Positions 54,609 through 62,322 of a stretch of DNA of 64,000 nt are shown here, piece after piece. Made by a program: the position numbers and the translations under genes. The DNA comes from Streptomyces cadmiisoli (GTDB lineage Bacteria; Actinomycetota; Actinomycetes; Streptomycetales; Streptomycetaceae), in assembly GCF_003261055.1 (NCBI RefSeq), contig NZ_CP030073.1, forward strand, positions 4,650,001 through 4,714,000. Direction: 5' to 3'. Within the stretch, counting starts at the first letter, position 1, and the number at the start of each line of letters is the position of its first letter. The notes under the pieces were generated by a model. That model saw nothing but the letters and a program-made list of their open reading frames with translations, was not told the origin of the DNA and searched no databases.

Positions 54609-55338
54609 ACCGAACGTTCTCCGGGGCGCTCTCGTCGTTCGGGCTGAAGATGACGATCCGCTCGATCAGGTCCCCGTTCGTGTGCAGGACCTCCCAGCCG
54701 ATCGTGCTCCTCCCGCCCGGGAAGACCGAGTCCCAGCGGAAGTGGATGAACTGCCTGTTCGGGTAGTGGCTTTCGACCGTGACGCTCACCGGCGCGGTCT
54801 TCTGCCGCACCATGCCGACGTAGTCGTTGAGGGCGTCGCGGCCCACGACGACCTCGTCGGGCTCCGGCTCCATGAGCGTGACGTCCGCGGTGTAGACGTC
54901 CGCCATCGCCTCGGCGCGCTCGGCCGGGTCCGGGATCGTCCAGGCCTGGAGGTGCTTGGCTATGAGCAGCCGTGCCCGGTCCGAGGCGCCGGTCAGGGTC
55001 AGGTCCAGCTGGGCGATCCGCCCGTCCGCGTCCAGGGCGGCGGCGACGTCGCCGGACACGGAGAACCTCCCGCCGTGCAGGTCCACGCCGGTCTCGTGCC
55101 ACTTGCCGGTCAGGGAACCGTCCGCGTTCACCGCGACGGCCCAGGAGTGCTCGATCGCCTTGCGCCTGGCCGCTTTCCTCCGGTGGAAGGTGATCACCCG
55201 CTCCCGGCCCCGGGCGAGTTCTCCGCCGTGCAGCAGCAGCACGTTCTCCGCGAAGAGGCCGCGGAGGGCGTCGAGACGGCGGATGTCACCGTCCGCCGAG
55301 TCGATGATCTCGAAGTAGCGGTCGAGGGGGGTCGTCAT
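54607..55338 (-). CDS. Tandem SnoaL/NTF2-like domain protein
   Basis: 243 residues that look like two copies of the SnoaL-like/NTF2 cone fold. The first spans about residues 5-120 (RYFEIIDSADGDIRRLDALR, FAENVLLLHGG), the second 125-240 (DPAERAEAMADVYTADVTLM, HYPNRQFIHFRWDSVF). Such domains bind small hydrophobic molecules and serve as isomerases, cyclases or carriers; no catalytic set can be assigned. A 20-bp inverted repeat lies upstream. Confidence 0.8.
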   Translation of the reverse strand: MTTPLDRYFEIIDSADGDIRRLDALRGLFAENVLLLHGGELARGRERVITFHRRKAARRKAIEHSWAVAVNADGSLTGKWHETGVDLHGGRFSVSGDVAAALDADGRIAQLDLTLTGASDRARLLIAKHLQAWTIPDPAERAEAMADVYTADVTLMEPEPDEVVVGRDALNDYVGMVRQKTAPVSVTVESHYPNRQFIHFRWDSVFPGGRSTIGWEVLHTNGDLIERIVIFSPNDESAPENVR

Positions 55339-55469
55339 CGTTGTCTTCTCTCCCGGGCGAAGCGGTCCGGGCCGTGCGCTCTCGGCGCCGGGACCGCGGG
55401 AAACCGTGCGGCGGTGGGGAGCCGACGTGCCGTGCCGACTTCGCGCGCCCGATGTGACGTGCTGAGCCG

Positions 55470-55525
55470 CGAGGTATTTGACGCTTCAAGTGTGCAGAAG
55501 TGTGGTTGAAGCGTCAAATACCTCG
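55470..55525. promoter_or_regulatory. 20-bp perfect inverted repeat upstream of the SnoaL-like gene
   Basis: CGAGGTATTTGACGCTTCAA at 55470-55489 has its exact reverse complement at 55506-55525, with a 16-nt spacer. Each arm contains its own smaller dyad TTGACGCTTCAA. It could be an operator for a dimeric repressor, a terminator of the leftward gene at 55539, or both. Confidence 0.7.
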
Positions 55526-55538
55526 GGCATGTGTGTCG

Positions 55539-55814
55539 TCAGGCGTCGGCGTCGGCACCGGACGTGGTGACGGGCTCGACGGCCTTTTCCGGAAGGCGGG
55601 CCGCGACCAGTTGCACCACGACGAGGATGGTGATCGCCACCACCAGCCAGGTCGCCTGGTGCAGCACGCTGCTCATGGTGTCGCCGTTGATCACGCAGGC
55701 GAGTACGGCAGCCAGGGTGAGCATGGTCGTCTGACGGCTGTCGGTTCCGCGTGCGACGGTGCGAAGCGGGTGGACGTCGAGCACGGACAGTCCACCGGGA
55801 CCGAGGATGGGCAT
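55539..55814 (-). CDS. Small membrane protein, 91 residues
   Basis: Two hydrophobic segments are visible (MLTLAAVLACVINGDTMSSV and LVVAITILVVVQLVAARL) after a soluble N-terminus. AAGGAGG precedes the ATG at 55814. No family recognised. The 3' end lies 13 bp from the 20-bp inverted repeat. Confidence 0.65.
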   Translation of the reverse strand: MPILGPGGLSVLDVHPLRTVARGTDSRQTTMLTLAAVLACVINGDTMSSVLHQATWLVVAITILVVVQLVAARLPEKAVEPVTTSGADADA

Positions 55815-56291
55815 GGTCCTCCTTGGTTGCTCGGAGGGCGTGCCCTGGGACGGGTCTCCGAGAGCGTGTCGGCTCTGCGGAGTCGGTCGTCCGGAATCGG
55901 AGCACGGCCCTGACGGCAAATCCCCGCCGGCGTTGGTCCGAATGGTGTGCGCGTCGACGATGGGGAGACCAACTCCGGCTCGACGAGGTCAACGGAAGGG
56001 TGATTCCCGAATGCTTGACCTGCGGTGACGCTCGGCTATATCACAAGGTACTGGTGTATACCGGTGTGACTCGGTTGACACGCCATGTCACACGCGGCGC
56101 TTTCGAGTGTTTCCCGGGGCGGCGATCCGGCCCGAGCGGACCCACGGCACCTCCCGAGCGGACACACCGCACCACCCCGAGCGGACCCTGACGGCGGCCC
56201 GCGGTCGTGCCCCCGTGGCTGTCCGGCCACGCGCGGGGTACGACGGAGATGACCGCCCTCCGCGGGACCCCGTCCGTCAGGAGCTCGCCGG
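55815..56291. other. Intergenic, 477 bp, with three CCCGAGCGGAC repeats
   Basis: AT-richer at about 56030-56090 (CTATATCACAAGG, GGTTGACACG), likely promoter DNA. At 56131-56198 a 22/23-bp repeat, CCCGAGCGGACCCACGGCAC, occurs three times with drift, another degenerate minisatellite. No gene seen. Confidence 0.4.
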
Positions 56292-56960
56292 GTGAAAGCG
56301 CTCACGACGATCGACCCGACGCCGCCTCCGCGGACGCGGCCCGAGCGGGTCTGGTACACCTCCTACGGCTCCAACACGCACCTCGGCCGGCTCGCCCACT
56401 ACATCCGCGGCGGCCGCCCACCCGGGGCGGTCAGGGCGTATCCAGGTTGCCGCGACCCGGCGATGCCGCCGTGCTCGCTCCCGGTGGAGCTGACCGGCGC
56501 GCTGTACTTCGCCACCGAGTCGCCGGTCTGGGGCGGCGGCCGGGCCTTCTACGACCCCGACGCGAGCGGTCGGGTGCTGGCCAGGGCCCATCTGGTGTCC
56601 GCGGACCAGTTCTCCGACATCGCGGCGCAGGAGATGTACCGCGAGCCCGGCCCCGCGCTCGATCTGACCGAGGTGCTGACCGAGGGCCGGTCGGTCCTGG
56701 GGGAGGGCCGTTACGAGACGCTCGTCTGCCCGGGGCAGGTGGACGGCCTGCCGGTGCTCACCTTCACCGCCCCGTGGGGGATGCACGACGTGCCGTGGGT
56801 CGCGCCTTCCCGCGCCTATGTGCGGTTCCTGGCCGCGGGTCTGCTGTCCGCGGGCGCCTGGGACGGCGACGCGGTGGCCGAGTACGTGGCGGCGTGCCCG
56901 GGCGCGCTCGACCACTGGTCGCGGGAGGCCGTCGTCGAGCTGCTGCGCGAAAGGGCGTAG
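56292..56960 (+). CDS. Gamma-glutamylcyclotransferase-like protein
   Basis: 222 residues. The N-terminus WYTSYGSNTHLGRLAHYIRG carries the YGSN motif of the GGCT-like fold, followed by PGCRD and a conserved LYFATESPVWGGGRAFYDP segment. Homologues in Streptomyces are often labelled histone deacetylase, which the sequence does not support. The catalytic Glu of true cyclotransferases is not obvious, so function is open. GTG start at 56292. Confidence 0.72.
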   Translation: MKALTTIDPTPPPRTRPERVWYTSYGSNTHLGRLAHYIRGGRPPGAVRAYPGCRDPAMPPCSLPVELTGALYFATESPVWGGGRAFYDPDASGRVLARAHLVSADQFSDIAAQEMYREPGPALDLTEVLTEGRSVLGEGRYETLVCPGQVDGLPVLTFTAPWGMHDVPWVAPSRAYVRFLAAGLLSAGAWDGDAVAEYVAACPGALDHWSREAVVELLRERA

Positions 56961-57006
56961 CCACCTTCGTACGGCCGGCGGCGGGCGGGGACGTGGGCCG
57001 TGCGGG

Positions 57007-57234
57007 TCACCCGGAGCCGTACCGCCCGGACCGGGAGGTGCTGCTTACGGCGGGGTCCGCCGCGCACAGGGCGGCCGGCTCCCAGAGGAAGTCCTCGGGG
57101 ACGAGACGGTCCAGGTGGTACGCGAACAGCGACCAGGTCAGGTCGAACTGCCCGCGCAGCAGCGCGGATCGGGCGGCGGTCGTCCGACGGTTCACTCCGC
57201 TCAGAGCTCGTGGTCCTGCGCCAGCCGCTCCCAC
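57007..57234 (-). pseudogene. N-terminal remnant of a DinB-family protein
   Basis: The frame includes ARSALLRGQFDLTWSLFAYH followed by LDRLVPEDFLWEPAALC, the start of a DinB-like four-helix protein of normally about 170 residues. After AALC the sequence ends in unrelated residues (AADPAVSSTSRSGRYGSG) and stops. The rest of the domain is absent, so this is a truncated copy. It lies directly after the gene at 57201 on the same strand and overlaps its stop. Confidence 0.65.
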
Positions 57235-57626
57235 TCCACGTCCCGCAGCCCCGGGTCGGCCTCGTGCCCAGCCGGGGCCTGCGGCACCGGCTGGAACCAG
57301 ACGACGGTGAGGTGGGACCGGTGCAGTACGGGGTCGTGGTCGAGGGCCTCGGAGTGGAAGGCGCCGACGCAGGCCACGGCCGGCAGCATCTCGACCGGGC
57401 CGAAGCCCCCCGCCGGCTGGTCGGGCCGCTCGCGCGGCGGCGTGACGAGGTGCACCGGCGTGGTCGGGTAGGCGCGTTGGGCGGTGCGCAGCAAGGCGTT
57501 GATCTTCATGTCGTTGATGCGCTCGCAGGGATAGCCCTCCAGCATCCCGGCGTACGTAGAGGTCATCCGCAACTCCGTGAGGTCGATCGAACGGCCGGAG
57601 GACAGGACGACTCGGGTCAGCGACAT
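57201..57626 (-). CDS. Conserved hypothetical protein, 141 residues
   Basis: A soluble protein, MSLTRVVLSSGRSIDLTELR then TYAGMLEGYPCERINDMKIN. No membrane helix and no recognised domain; the N-terminal half looks conserved and globular. The ATG at 57626 lacks a strong ribosome binding site. Its promoter region is occupied by the 30-bp tandem repeat upstream. Confidence 0.65.
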   Translation of the reverse strand: MSLTRVVLSSGRSIDLTELRMTSTYAGMLEGYPCERINDMKINALLRTAQRAYPTTPVHLVTPPRERPDQPAGGFGPVEMLPAVACVGAFHSEALDHDPVLHRSHLTVVWFQPVPQAPAGHEADPGLRDVEWERLAQDHEL

Positions 57627-57674
57627 GGGCCCCACCCTAGGACGGCGCCCGCCCTCGCCGCCCGGGATTTCCGG

Positions 57675-57811
57675 GGCGACCCCCGCCCCCGGAGCAGCCC
57701 GAACGGCGACCCCCGCCCCCGGAGCAGCCCGAACGGTCACCCCCGCCGCCGGAGCGGCCCGAACGGTCACCCCCGCCGCCGGAGCGGCCCGAACGGTCAC
57801 CCCCGCCCCCG
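57675..57811. repeat. 30-bp tandem repeat (four and a half units)
   Basis: Units at 57675, 57705, 57735 and 57765 plus a partial at 57795. The consensus starts GGTCACCCCCGCCGCCGGAG and ends CGGCCCGAAC. The first two copies differ from the last two at a few positions. It fills the gap between two leftward genes; the last partial unit overlaps the 3' end of the prim-pol gene. Confidence 0.85.
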
Positions 57812-58669
57812 CGTCAACCGTGCCGCCGACGCGATCGTCGCCCGGGCTTCCCGCTCGCTGAGGCCGGTCCCCCGGGCCGCTTCGATCAGGGCCGGGATCA
57901 GGGCGGGCCCCAGGCCGTTCTCGTAGGCGCGGCAGGCCGCCCAGAAGAGGCGGGTGTTGCGCTGGCCCTCGTGGGCGGCGAGGACGAACTGGACCAGGCC
58001 CTGCCCGTGTCCGGCGGTGGATGTCCCGCTCCCCGTGCGCGATGCGGCGCGGGGCGGCGGGAGCAGCAGGCGCAGCAGGGCGCGCGGACAGGGGGCGGGC
58101 GGCAGGTGCGCGGTGCCCGGGGCGGCGCCGTACACACCGTGTTCGGTGCGGGAGCCGGGTCCGACGAGGTAGCCGCCGGCGCCGCGGACGTCGATCCCGG
58201 GAGCGAGGCGGCCCGCCGAGTTGGGGACGGCCACGTCGGGCGGTCCGGTCAGCCACAGGTGGCGGCCGCCGCTGGGCGTGAGGACGACCACGGTCGGAGG
58301 GATGGTGAACAGGTGCCGCAGGGCCAGTTCGCGCAGCGCGGTCGAGGAGTCCGTGCCCGATTTGGTGTCCAGGTCGATGCCGATGAGGTGGTGCGGGGGC
58401 AGTCCGCAGGCGATGCCGTAACCGGTGGCCCAGGGTGCGGCGGCGAACAGCTCGCGGATGCGGCGCGCATCGGTCGAGGCGTCGTACACACCGTGTCCGA
58501 AGCGGCCGCATTCGCCGTGGCAGACGGGCGCGGCGGGGTTGTCGCGGTGGGGGGAGCGCAGGGCCGGGAGTTTCGTCCGGGTCAGCGGGATGACGGCCAG
58601 CCCGCGTTCGGCGGCTGTCAGGGCGTGTGCGAGGGCCAGCGTCGTGGCCTGCCGGTCGGTGGTGGCCAT
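57797..58669 (-). CDS. Bifunctional primase/polymerase (prim-pol) domain protein
   Basis: 290 residues. The prim-pol domain at about 10-200 has GIDLDTKSG with the metal-binding pair D99 and D101, SGGRHLWLTGP, and GIDVRGAGGYLVGPGS. An N-terminal Cys/His pair in VCHGECGRFGHG may bind zinc. The C-terminal 80 residues resemble a small helical domain (QGLVQFVLAAHEGQRNTRLF). Such proteins occur in phages and integrative elements as replication primases, and also as free-standing chromosomal genes in Streptomyces. Confidence 0.87.
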   Translation of the reverse strand: MATTDRQATTLALAHALTAAERGLAVIPLTRTKLPALRSPHRDNPAAPVCHGECGRFGHGVYDASTDARRIRELFAAAPWATGYGIACGLPPHHLIGIDLDTKSGTDSSTALRELALRHLFTIPPTVVVLTPSGGRHLWLTGPPDVAVPNSAGRLAPGIDVRGAGGYLVGPGSRTEHGVYGAAPGTAHLPPAPCPRALLRLLLPPPRAASRTGSGTSTAGHGQGLVQFVLAAHEGQRNTRLFWAACRAYENGLGPALIPALIEAARGTGLSEREARATIASAARLTRGRG

Positions 58670-59028
58670 GGGATCATTTTCGTACGAGTGTTCGAAGAAG
58701 GGAAGAGGGGGTCGTCCTGGCGTGCCACGGAGGGTGCGCGGGGCCGGGCTGCTGCCGGAACGCTTCGCCTCTTGTGCCGCTTGGGGTGGAGAGGTCTGAC
58801 CTGCACCGACCTGTGGATGGATGTGGCGAAAGGGGTTTATCGACTTGTCATCACGCTTGAGGGCGAATCACGCCTTCCGGGGTGGTTCGCCGGGGATCGA
58901 TGGGCAACTCTGATCTTGCGACGTCGTGCTCACAGCACCGGGGCGGTCGGCCAACTGCCCTGGAACTAGCCGTTACTTCAGCGCTCTCGGCCGTTCGGCC
59001 GGTGCGTCATCGTTCTGGAGGAACAAAC
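58670..59028. other. Intergenic, 359 bp between divergent prim-pol and secreted-protein genes
   Basis: Two divergent promoters are expected here. TTGTCATCACGC and nearby AT-rich bases around 58850-58870 could be promoter DNA. GGAGGAAC at 59017-59024 is the ribosome binding site of the next gene. I see no coding region with support. Confidence 0.4.
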
Positions 59029-59355
59029 ATGGCAAGCATCCGTACCGCCCGCGTTGTCGCAGCCGTCTCCGCCCTTCCGCTCGCGGCCGCTCTCTTCACC
59101 GGTGTCGCGAGTGCGGACAACGGCTCGTTCGCGGACAACGGATCGACCGCCTCCGTCACCAACGCCTCCGCGGGCATCGTCGGCAGCGGCGTCGGCGACG
59201 ACAACAACGGCAACTCGTCCACCACCCAGCAGCAGGCCGTCGGGTCCGGCGCGTCCAACCAGAGCAACACCGCGCAGGTCGACGGCTCCGCGTTCACGGC
59301 GATCAACCAGGGCAACGACAACACGGCCGTGAACTTCACCCCCCTCTGGTGGTGA
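59029..59355 (+). CDS. Small secreted Asn/Gln/Ser-rich protein, amyloid-like
   Basis: 108 residues. Signal peptide to about residue 29 (ending VASA). The mature 79 residues are rich in Asn, Gln, Ser, Gly and Thr with almost no charge: NGSTASVTNASAGIVGSG, NGNSSTTQQQAVGSGASNQS, INQGNDNTAVNF. The spacing of Q-G-X-N-A in QGNDNTAV and of N-X-Q elsewhere resembles curlin-type amyloid repeats. It is not a chaplin or rodlin by sequence. GGAGG precedes the ATG at 59029, and a strong hairpin follows the stop by 3 bp. Confidence 0.75.
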   Translation: MASIRTARVVAAVSALPLAAALFTGVASADNGSFADNGSTASVTNASAGIVGSGVGDDNNGNSSTTQQQAVGSGASNQSNTAQVDGSAFTAINQGNDNTAVNFTPLWW

Positions 59356-59357
59356 TC

Positions 59358-59392
59358 CGAGGGGGCCGGCGCACCGGCGTCCGGCCCCCTCG
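59358..59392 (+). terminator. Hairpin terminator after the secreted-protein gene
   Basis: CGAGGGGGCCGG pairs with CCGGCCCCCTCG across an 11-nt loop, followed by TTCTTCGT. Perfect 12-bp stem 3 bp after the stop. Confidence 0.88.
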
Positions 59393-59436
59393 TTCTTCGT
59401 GTGGGGTGCGCTCTGTGGGGTGAGCAAGGTCCGTCC

Positions 59437-59464
59437 GCGCGGCGGTGCTTCGGCACCGCCGCGC
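59437..59464. terminator. 12-bp stem with TTCG tetraloop
   Basis: GCGCGGCGGTGC, TTCG, GCACCGCCGCGC. UUCG tetraloops make very stable RNA hairpins. It lies 45 bp after the previous hairpin and just upstream of the candidate promoter of the ChsH2-like gene. Could be a second terminator, or insulation between transcripts. Confidence 0.7.
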
Positions 59465-59482
59465 CGGCGTTTCCGGACGGTC

Positions 59483-59515
59483 TTGACACCCGGCTGTATC
59501 TGACGGACAGTCAGA
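59483..59515 (+). promoter_or_regulatory. Candidate promoter and TetR-type operator for the ChsH2-ChsH1-Ltp2-like genes
   Basis: TTGACA at 59483-59488 is a good -35. The palindrome TCTGACGGACAGTCAGA at 59499-59515 covers the -10 region. The dyad TCTGAC-N5-GTCAGA is of the kind bound by TetR-family regulators of lipid and acyl-CoA genes; the cognate regulator is not in the window. The following 150 bp up to the start codon contain degenerate GAGGCGGA/GCCGGAGCC repeats. Confidence 0.5.
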
Positions 59516-59673
59516 AACCGTGCCGGAGGGCCGGGACGGATCCGGAGCCGAGGCGGGAGCCTGGGTTGAGGCGGAAGCCCGAGCATGGGTCGAGGCGGAA
59601 ACCGAAGCCCGGGCGGAGGCCGGAGCCGTACCCGGAGCCGGGCGGGACGCGCCGAGCGGGAGGGGGCACCACC

Positions 59674-60630
59674 GTGGACGACGACGACCTGTCCGTACGC
59701 CTCAAGGCCTACGAGGGACGGCCCGCCGCCGTCGCCGGAACAGGCCACGACCCCGTGAACCTGCCCATGATCCGGCACTGGTGCGAGGCGCTCGGCGACA
59801 CCAACCCGGCCTACACCGGACCCGGCGCCGTCGCCCCGCCCGCCATGCTCCAGGTCTGGACGATGGGCGGCCTCGGCGGGCACACGGCGCGCACGACGGC
59901 GTACGACGAACTCCTCGGCCTGCTCGACGCGGCGGGCTGCGTCGCGGTCGTGGCCACCGACTGCGAGCAGGAGTACCTGCGCCCGCTGCGACCGGGCGAC
60001 GAGATCACCTTCGACACGGTGATCGAGTCGGTGTCGGCGCGGAAGACCACCAGGCTCGGCTCCGGGTACTTCGTCACCACCCGCACCGACGTCCGGGCGG
60101 GCGGCGAACTCGCCGGCACCCACCGCTTCCGCATCCTCAAGTACGCGCCCGCGGCACGGCAGCGCACCGCGCCGCGCGACCGCCGCCCCCGGCCCGTCGT
60201 CAACCGCGACAACGCCGGATTCTGGGCGGGCGTCGAGCGGGGCGAGCTGCTGATCCAGCGCTGCGCCGGCTGCCGGACGCCGCGCTTCCCCTGGCTCCCC
60301 GGCTGTCCCGACTGCGGCGGCCCCGACTGGGACACCGTCCGGGCGAGCGGCGAGGGCACGGTCCACTCGTACGTCGTCATGCACCACCCGCCGTTCCCGG
60401 CGTTCACCGAAGCCGACGACACCGAGGGGGCAGAGGGGGCCGAGGACACCGAGGCGACGGCGGGTCCCTACGCCGTGGGGCTGATCGAACTGGCCGAGGG
60501 GGTGCGGATGGTGAGCAATGTGATCGGGGTGCCGTACGACAAGGTGCGGATCGGGATGCCGGTGCGGCTGGAGTTCCGGCGGTACGACGACGAGCTGGTG
60601 CTGCCCGTGTTCCGAGGGGGGACGCCGTGA
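59674..60630 (+). CDS. MaoC-DUF35 fusion protein, ChsH2-like
   Basis: 318 residues. N-terminal hot-dog (MaoC-like) domain to about 170; the hydratase motif reads GDTNPAY, with Tyr47 in place of the catalytic His, so this half is probably non-catalytic. C-terminal DUF35 domain with a zinc ribbon at C197, C200, C211 and C214 (CAGC and CPDC) and an OB fold. The same architecture and length occur in mycobacterial ChsH2, which pairs with ChsH1 as an enoyl-CoA hydratase and whose DUF35 domain binds the aldolase Ltp2. GAGGGGG precedes the GTG at 59674. An acidic insert (EADDTEGAEGAEDTEAT) sits near residue 250. Confidence 0.85.
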   Translation: MDDDDLSVRLKAYEGRPAAVAGTGHDPVNLPMIRHWCEALGDTNPAYTGPGAVAPPAMLQVWTMGGLGGHTARTTAYDELLGLLDAAGCVAVVATDCEQEYLRPLRPGDEITFDTVIESVSARKTTRLGSGYFVTTRTDVRAGGELAGTHRFRILKYAPAARQRTAPRDRRPRPVVNRDNAGFWAGVERGELLIQRCAGCRTPRFPWLPGCPDCGGPDWDTVRASGEGTVHSYVVMHHPPFPAFTEADDTEGAEGAEDTEATAGPYAVGLIELAEGVRMVSNVIGVPYDKVRIGMPVRLEFRRYDDELVLPVFRGGTP

Positions 60631-61028
60631 GCGTGCGCGTGGGCGACGAGCTGCCGCCGCTGGAGATCGAGATCACCCGCACGCTGATCGTGGCGGGGGC
60701 GATCGCCTCGCGGGACCACCAGGACGTGCACCACGACCACGAGGCGGCCCGGCAGAAGGGCTCCCCCGATGTCTTCATGAACATCCTGACGACGAACGGC
60801 CTGGTCGGCCGCTACGTCACCGATCATTTCGGACCGGCGGCCGTCCTGCGCGGGGTGGCCGTCCGGCTCGGCGCGCCCAACCACCCCGGCGACACCATGG
60901 TGCTCACCGGCCGGGTCGAGGAGGTCGACGGACGCACGGCCGTCGTCCGGGTGACCGGCGACAACGGCGTCGGCAGGCATGTGACCGGCACCGTGAAGGT
61001 CACGCTGCCCGAAGGGGCGCGCCCATGA
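60627..61028 (+). CDS. MaoC-type hot-dog hydratase subunit, ChsH1-like
   Basis: 133 residues. The hydratase motif SRDHQDVHHD keeps Asp30 and His35 with the D-X4-H spacing of the catalytic ChsH1 subunit. It would form a heteromer with the preceding MaoC-DUF35 protein, supplying the active site. The GTG start overlaps the previous stop by four bases (GTGA), and its own stop overlaps the next start (ATGA), so all three genes are translationally coupled. Confidence 0.85.
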   Translation: MSVRVGDELPPLEIEITRTLIVAGAIASRDHQDVHHDHEAARQKGSPDVFMNILTTNGLVGRYVTDHFGPAAVLRGVAVRLGAPNHPGDTMVLTGRVEEVDGRTAVVRVTGDNGVGRHVTGTVKVTLPEGARP

Positions 61029-62173
61029 GCGCCCGGGTCGCCGCGATCGCCGGCATCGGCGCCACCGAGTTCTCCAAGGACTCCGGGCGCAGCGAGCTGC
61101 GGCTGGCCGTGGAGGCGGTGCGGGCTGCCCTCGACGACGCCGGGCTGACACCGGCCGACGTGGACGGCATGGTCACGTTCACCATGGACACCAACCCGGA
61201 GATCACCGTCGCCCAGGCCTGCGGAATGGGTGAGTTGTCCTTCTTCTCCCGGGTTCACTACGGGGGTGGCGCGGCGTGCGCGACCGTTCAGCAGGCGGCG
61301 CTGGCGGTGGCGGCGGGCGCGGCGGAGGTGGTCGTCTGCTACCGCGCCTTCAACGAGCGGTCGGGGCGCCGCTTCGGCTCCGGAGTGCGGCACCGGGAAC
61401 CGTCGGCGGAGGGTGTGGCACTCGGCTGGGTGATGCCGTACGGGCTGCTCACCCCGGCCTCCTGGGTGGCGATGGCCGCCCAGCGCTATCTGCACACCTA
61501 CGGGCTGACCCCGCAGGAGGCCTTCGGCCCGGTCGCGGTGACCGCCCGCCGGCACGCGGCGACCAACCCGGCGGCGTACTTCCACGGTCGTCCGATCACG
61601 CTCGCCGACCACGCGGCCTCCCGGTGGATCGCCGAGCCGCTGCGCCTGCTGGACTGCTGCCAGGAGACGGACGGCGGCCAGGCGCTGGTCGTCACGACCC
61701 TCGAACGGGCCCGTGACCTGCCGCGTCCGCCGGCCGTCGTGACGGCCGCCGCGCAGGGCGCCGGCCGCGGGCAGGAGCAGATGACCGGCTTCCACCGCGG
61801 CGACCTGACCGCGCTGCGCGAGTCGGCGGTGGTCGCCCGGCAGCTGTGGCGGACGTCGGGACTCGGCCCGGCCGACATCGACGTGGGGATCGTCTACGAC
61901 CACTTCACGCCGTTCGTCCTCATGCAACTGGAGGCGTACGGGTTCTGCGGGCCCGGCGAGGCGGCCGGCTTCGTCGCCGCGGACCGGCTGCCGCTGAACA
62001 CCCACGGAGGCCAGCTCGGAGAGGCGTACCTGCACGGCATGAACGGCATCGCGGAGGCCGTGCGCCAGGTGCGGGGCACCTCCCCGAACCAGGTGCCGGG
62101 CGCGGCACGGGCCCTGGTGACGGCGGGGACCGGAGTGCCGACCTCGGGGCTCGTCCTCACGGCCGACGGATGA
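61025..62173 (+). CDS. Thiolase-like lipid-transfer protein, Ltp2-like aldolase
   Basis: 382 residues of the thiolase superfamily (SCP-x/Ltp type). Visible features are IAGIGATEFSKDSGRSELRL, the GGGAACATVQQAALAVA region, VGIVYDHFTPFVLMQLEAYG and NTHGGQLGEAYLHGMNGIAE. Ltp2-type proteins are retro-aldolases that remove the last side-chain unit of steroids as propionyl-CoA, working in a complex with the DUF35 domain of ChsH2. Order and size here match the mycobacterial chsH1-chsH2-ltp2 set. A general acyl-CoA thiolase or aldolase role is the main alternative. Confidence 0.85.
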   Translation: MSARVAAIAGIGATEFSKDSGRSELRLAVEAVRAALDDAGLTPADVDGMVTFTMDTNPEITVAQACGMGELSFFSRVHYGGGAACATVQQAALAVAAGAAEVVVCYRAFNERSGRRFGSGVRHREPSAEGVALGWVMPYGLLTPASWVAMAAQRYLHTYGLTPQEAFGPVAVTARRHAATNPAAYFHGRPITLADHAASRWIAEPLRLLDCCQETDGGQALVVTTLERARDLPRPPAVVTAAAQGAGRGQEQMTGFHRGDLTALRESAVVARQLWRTSGLGPADIDVGIVYDHFTPFVLMQLEAYGFCGPGEAAGFVAADRLPLNTHGGQLGEAYLHGMNGIAEAVRQVRGTSPNQVPGAARALVTAGTGVPTSGLVLTADG

Positions 62174-62322
62174 GGCCCCCCAGGGGTAAACCCGCAGGAG
62201 GTCTCGACCCCCGCTCCACCTCCAGGAGGTGCACCCGGCACCACCCCTACAACCTGAGGGGGAGTCGTCTTCGGGACCTCCGGCCGATCCGCCCGAGGCG
62301 GTCTCGAACCTAGCGTGGAGAC

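Noticed and set aside
56292..56960. Histone deacetylase annotation for the 222-residue protein
   Set aside because: The sequence has a YGSN motif and lacks the His-Asp zinc site of deacetylases; a GGCT-like fold is the better fit.
57797..57890. Coding interpretation of the 57.7-kb repeat as a decapeptide-repeat protein
   Set aside because: The frame reading AGVTVRAAPA repeats is open only because 30 bp is a multiple of three; it spans two real genes in a different frame and has no start signal.
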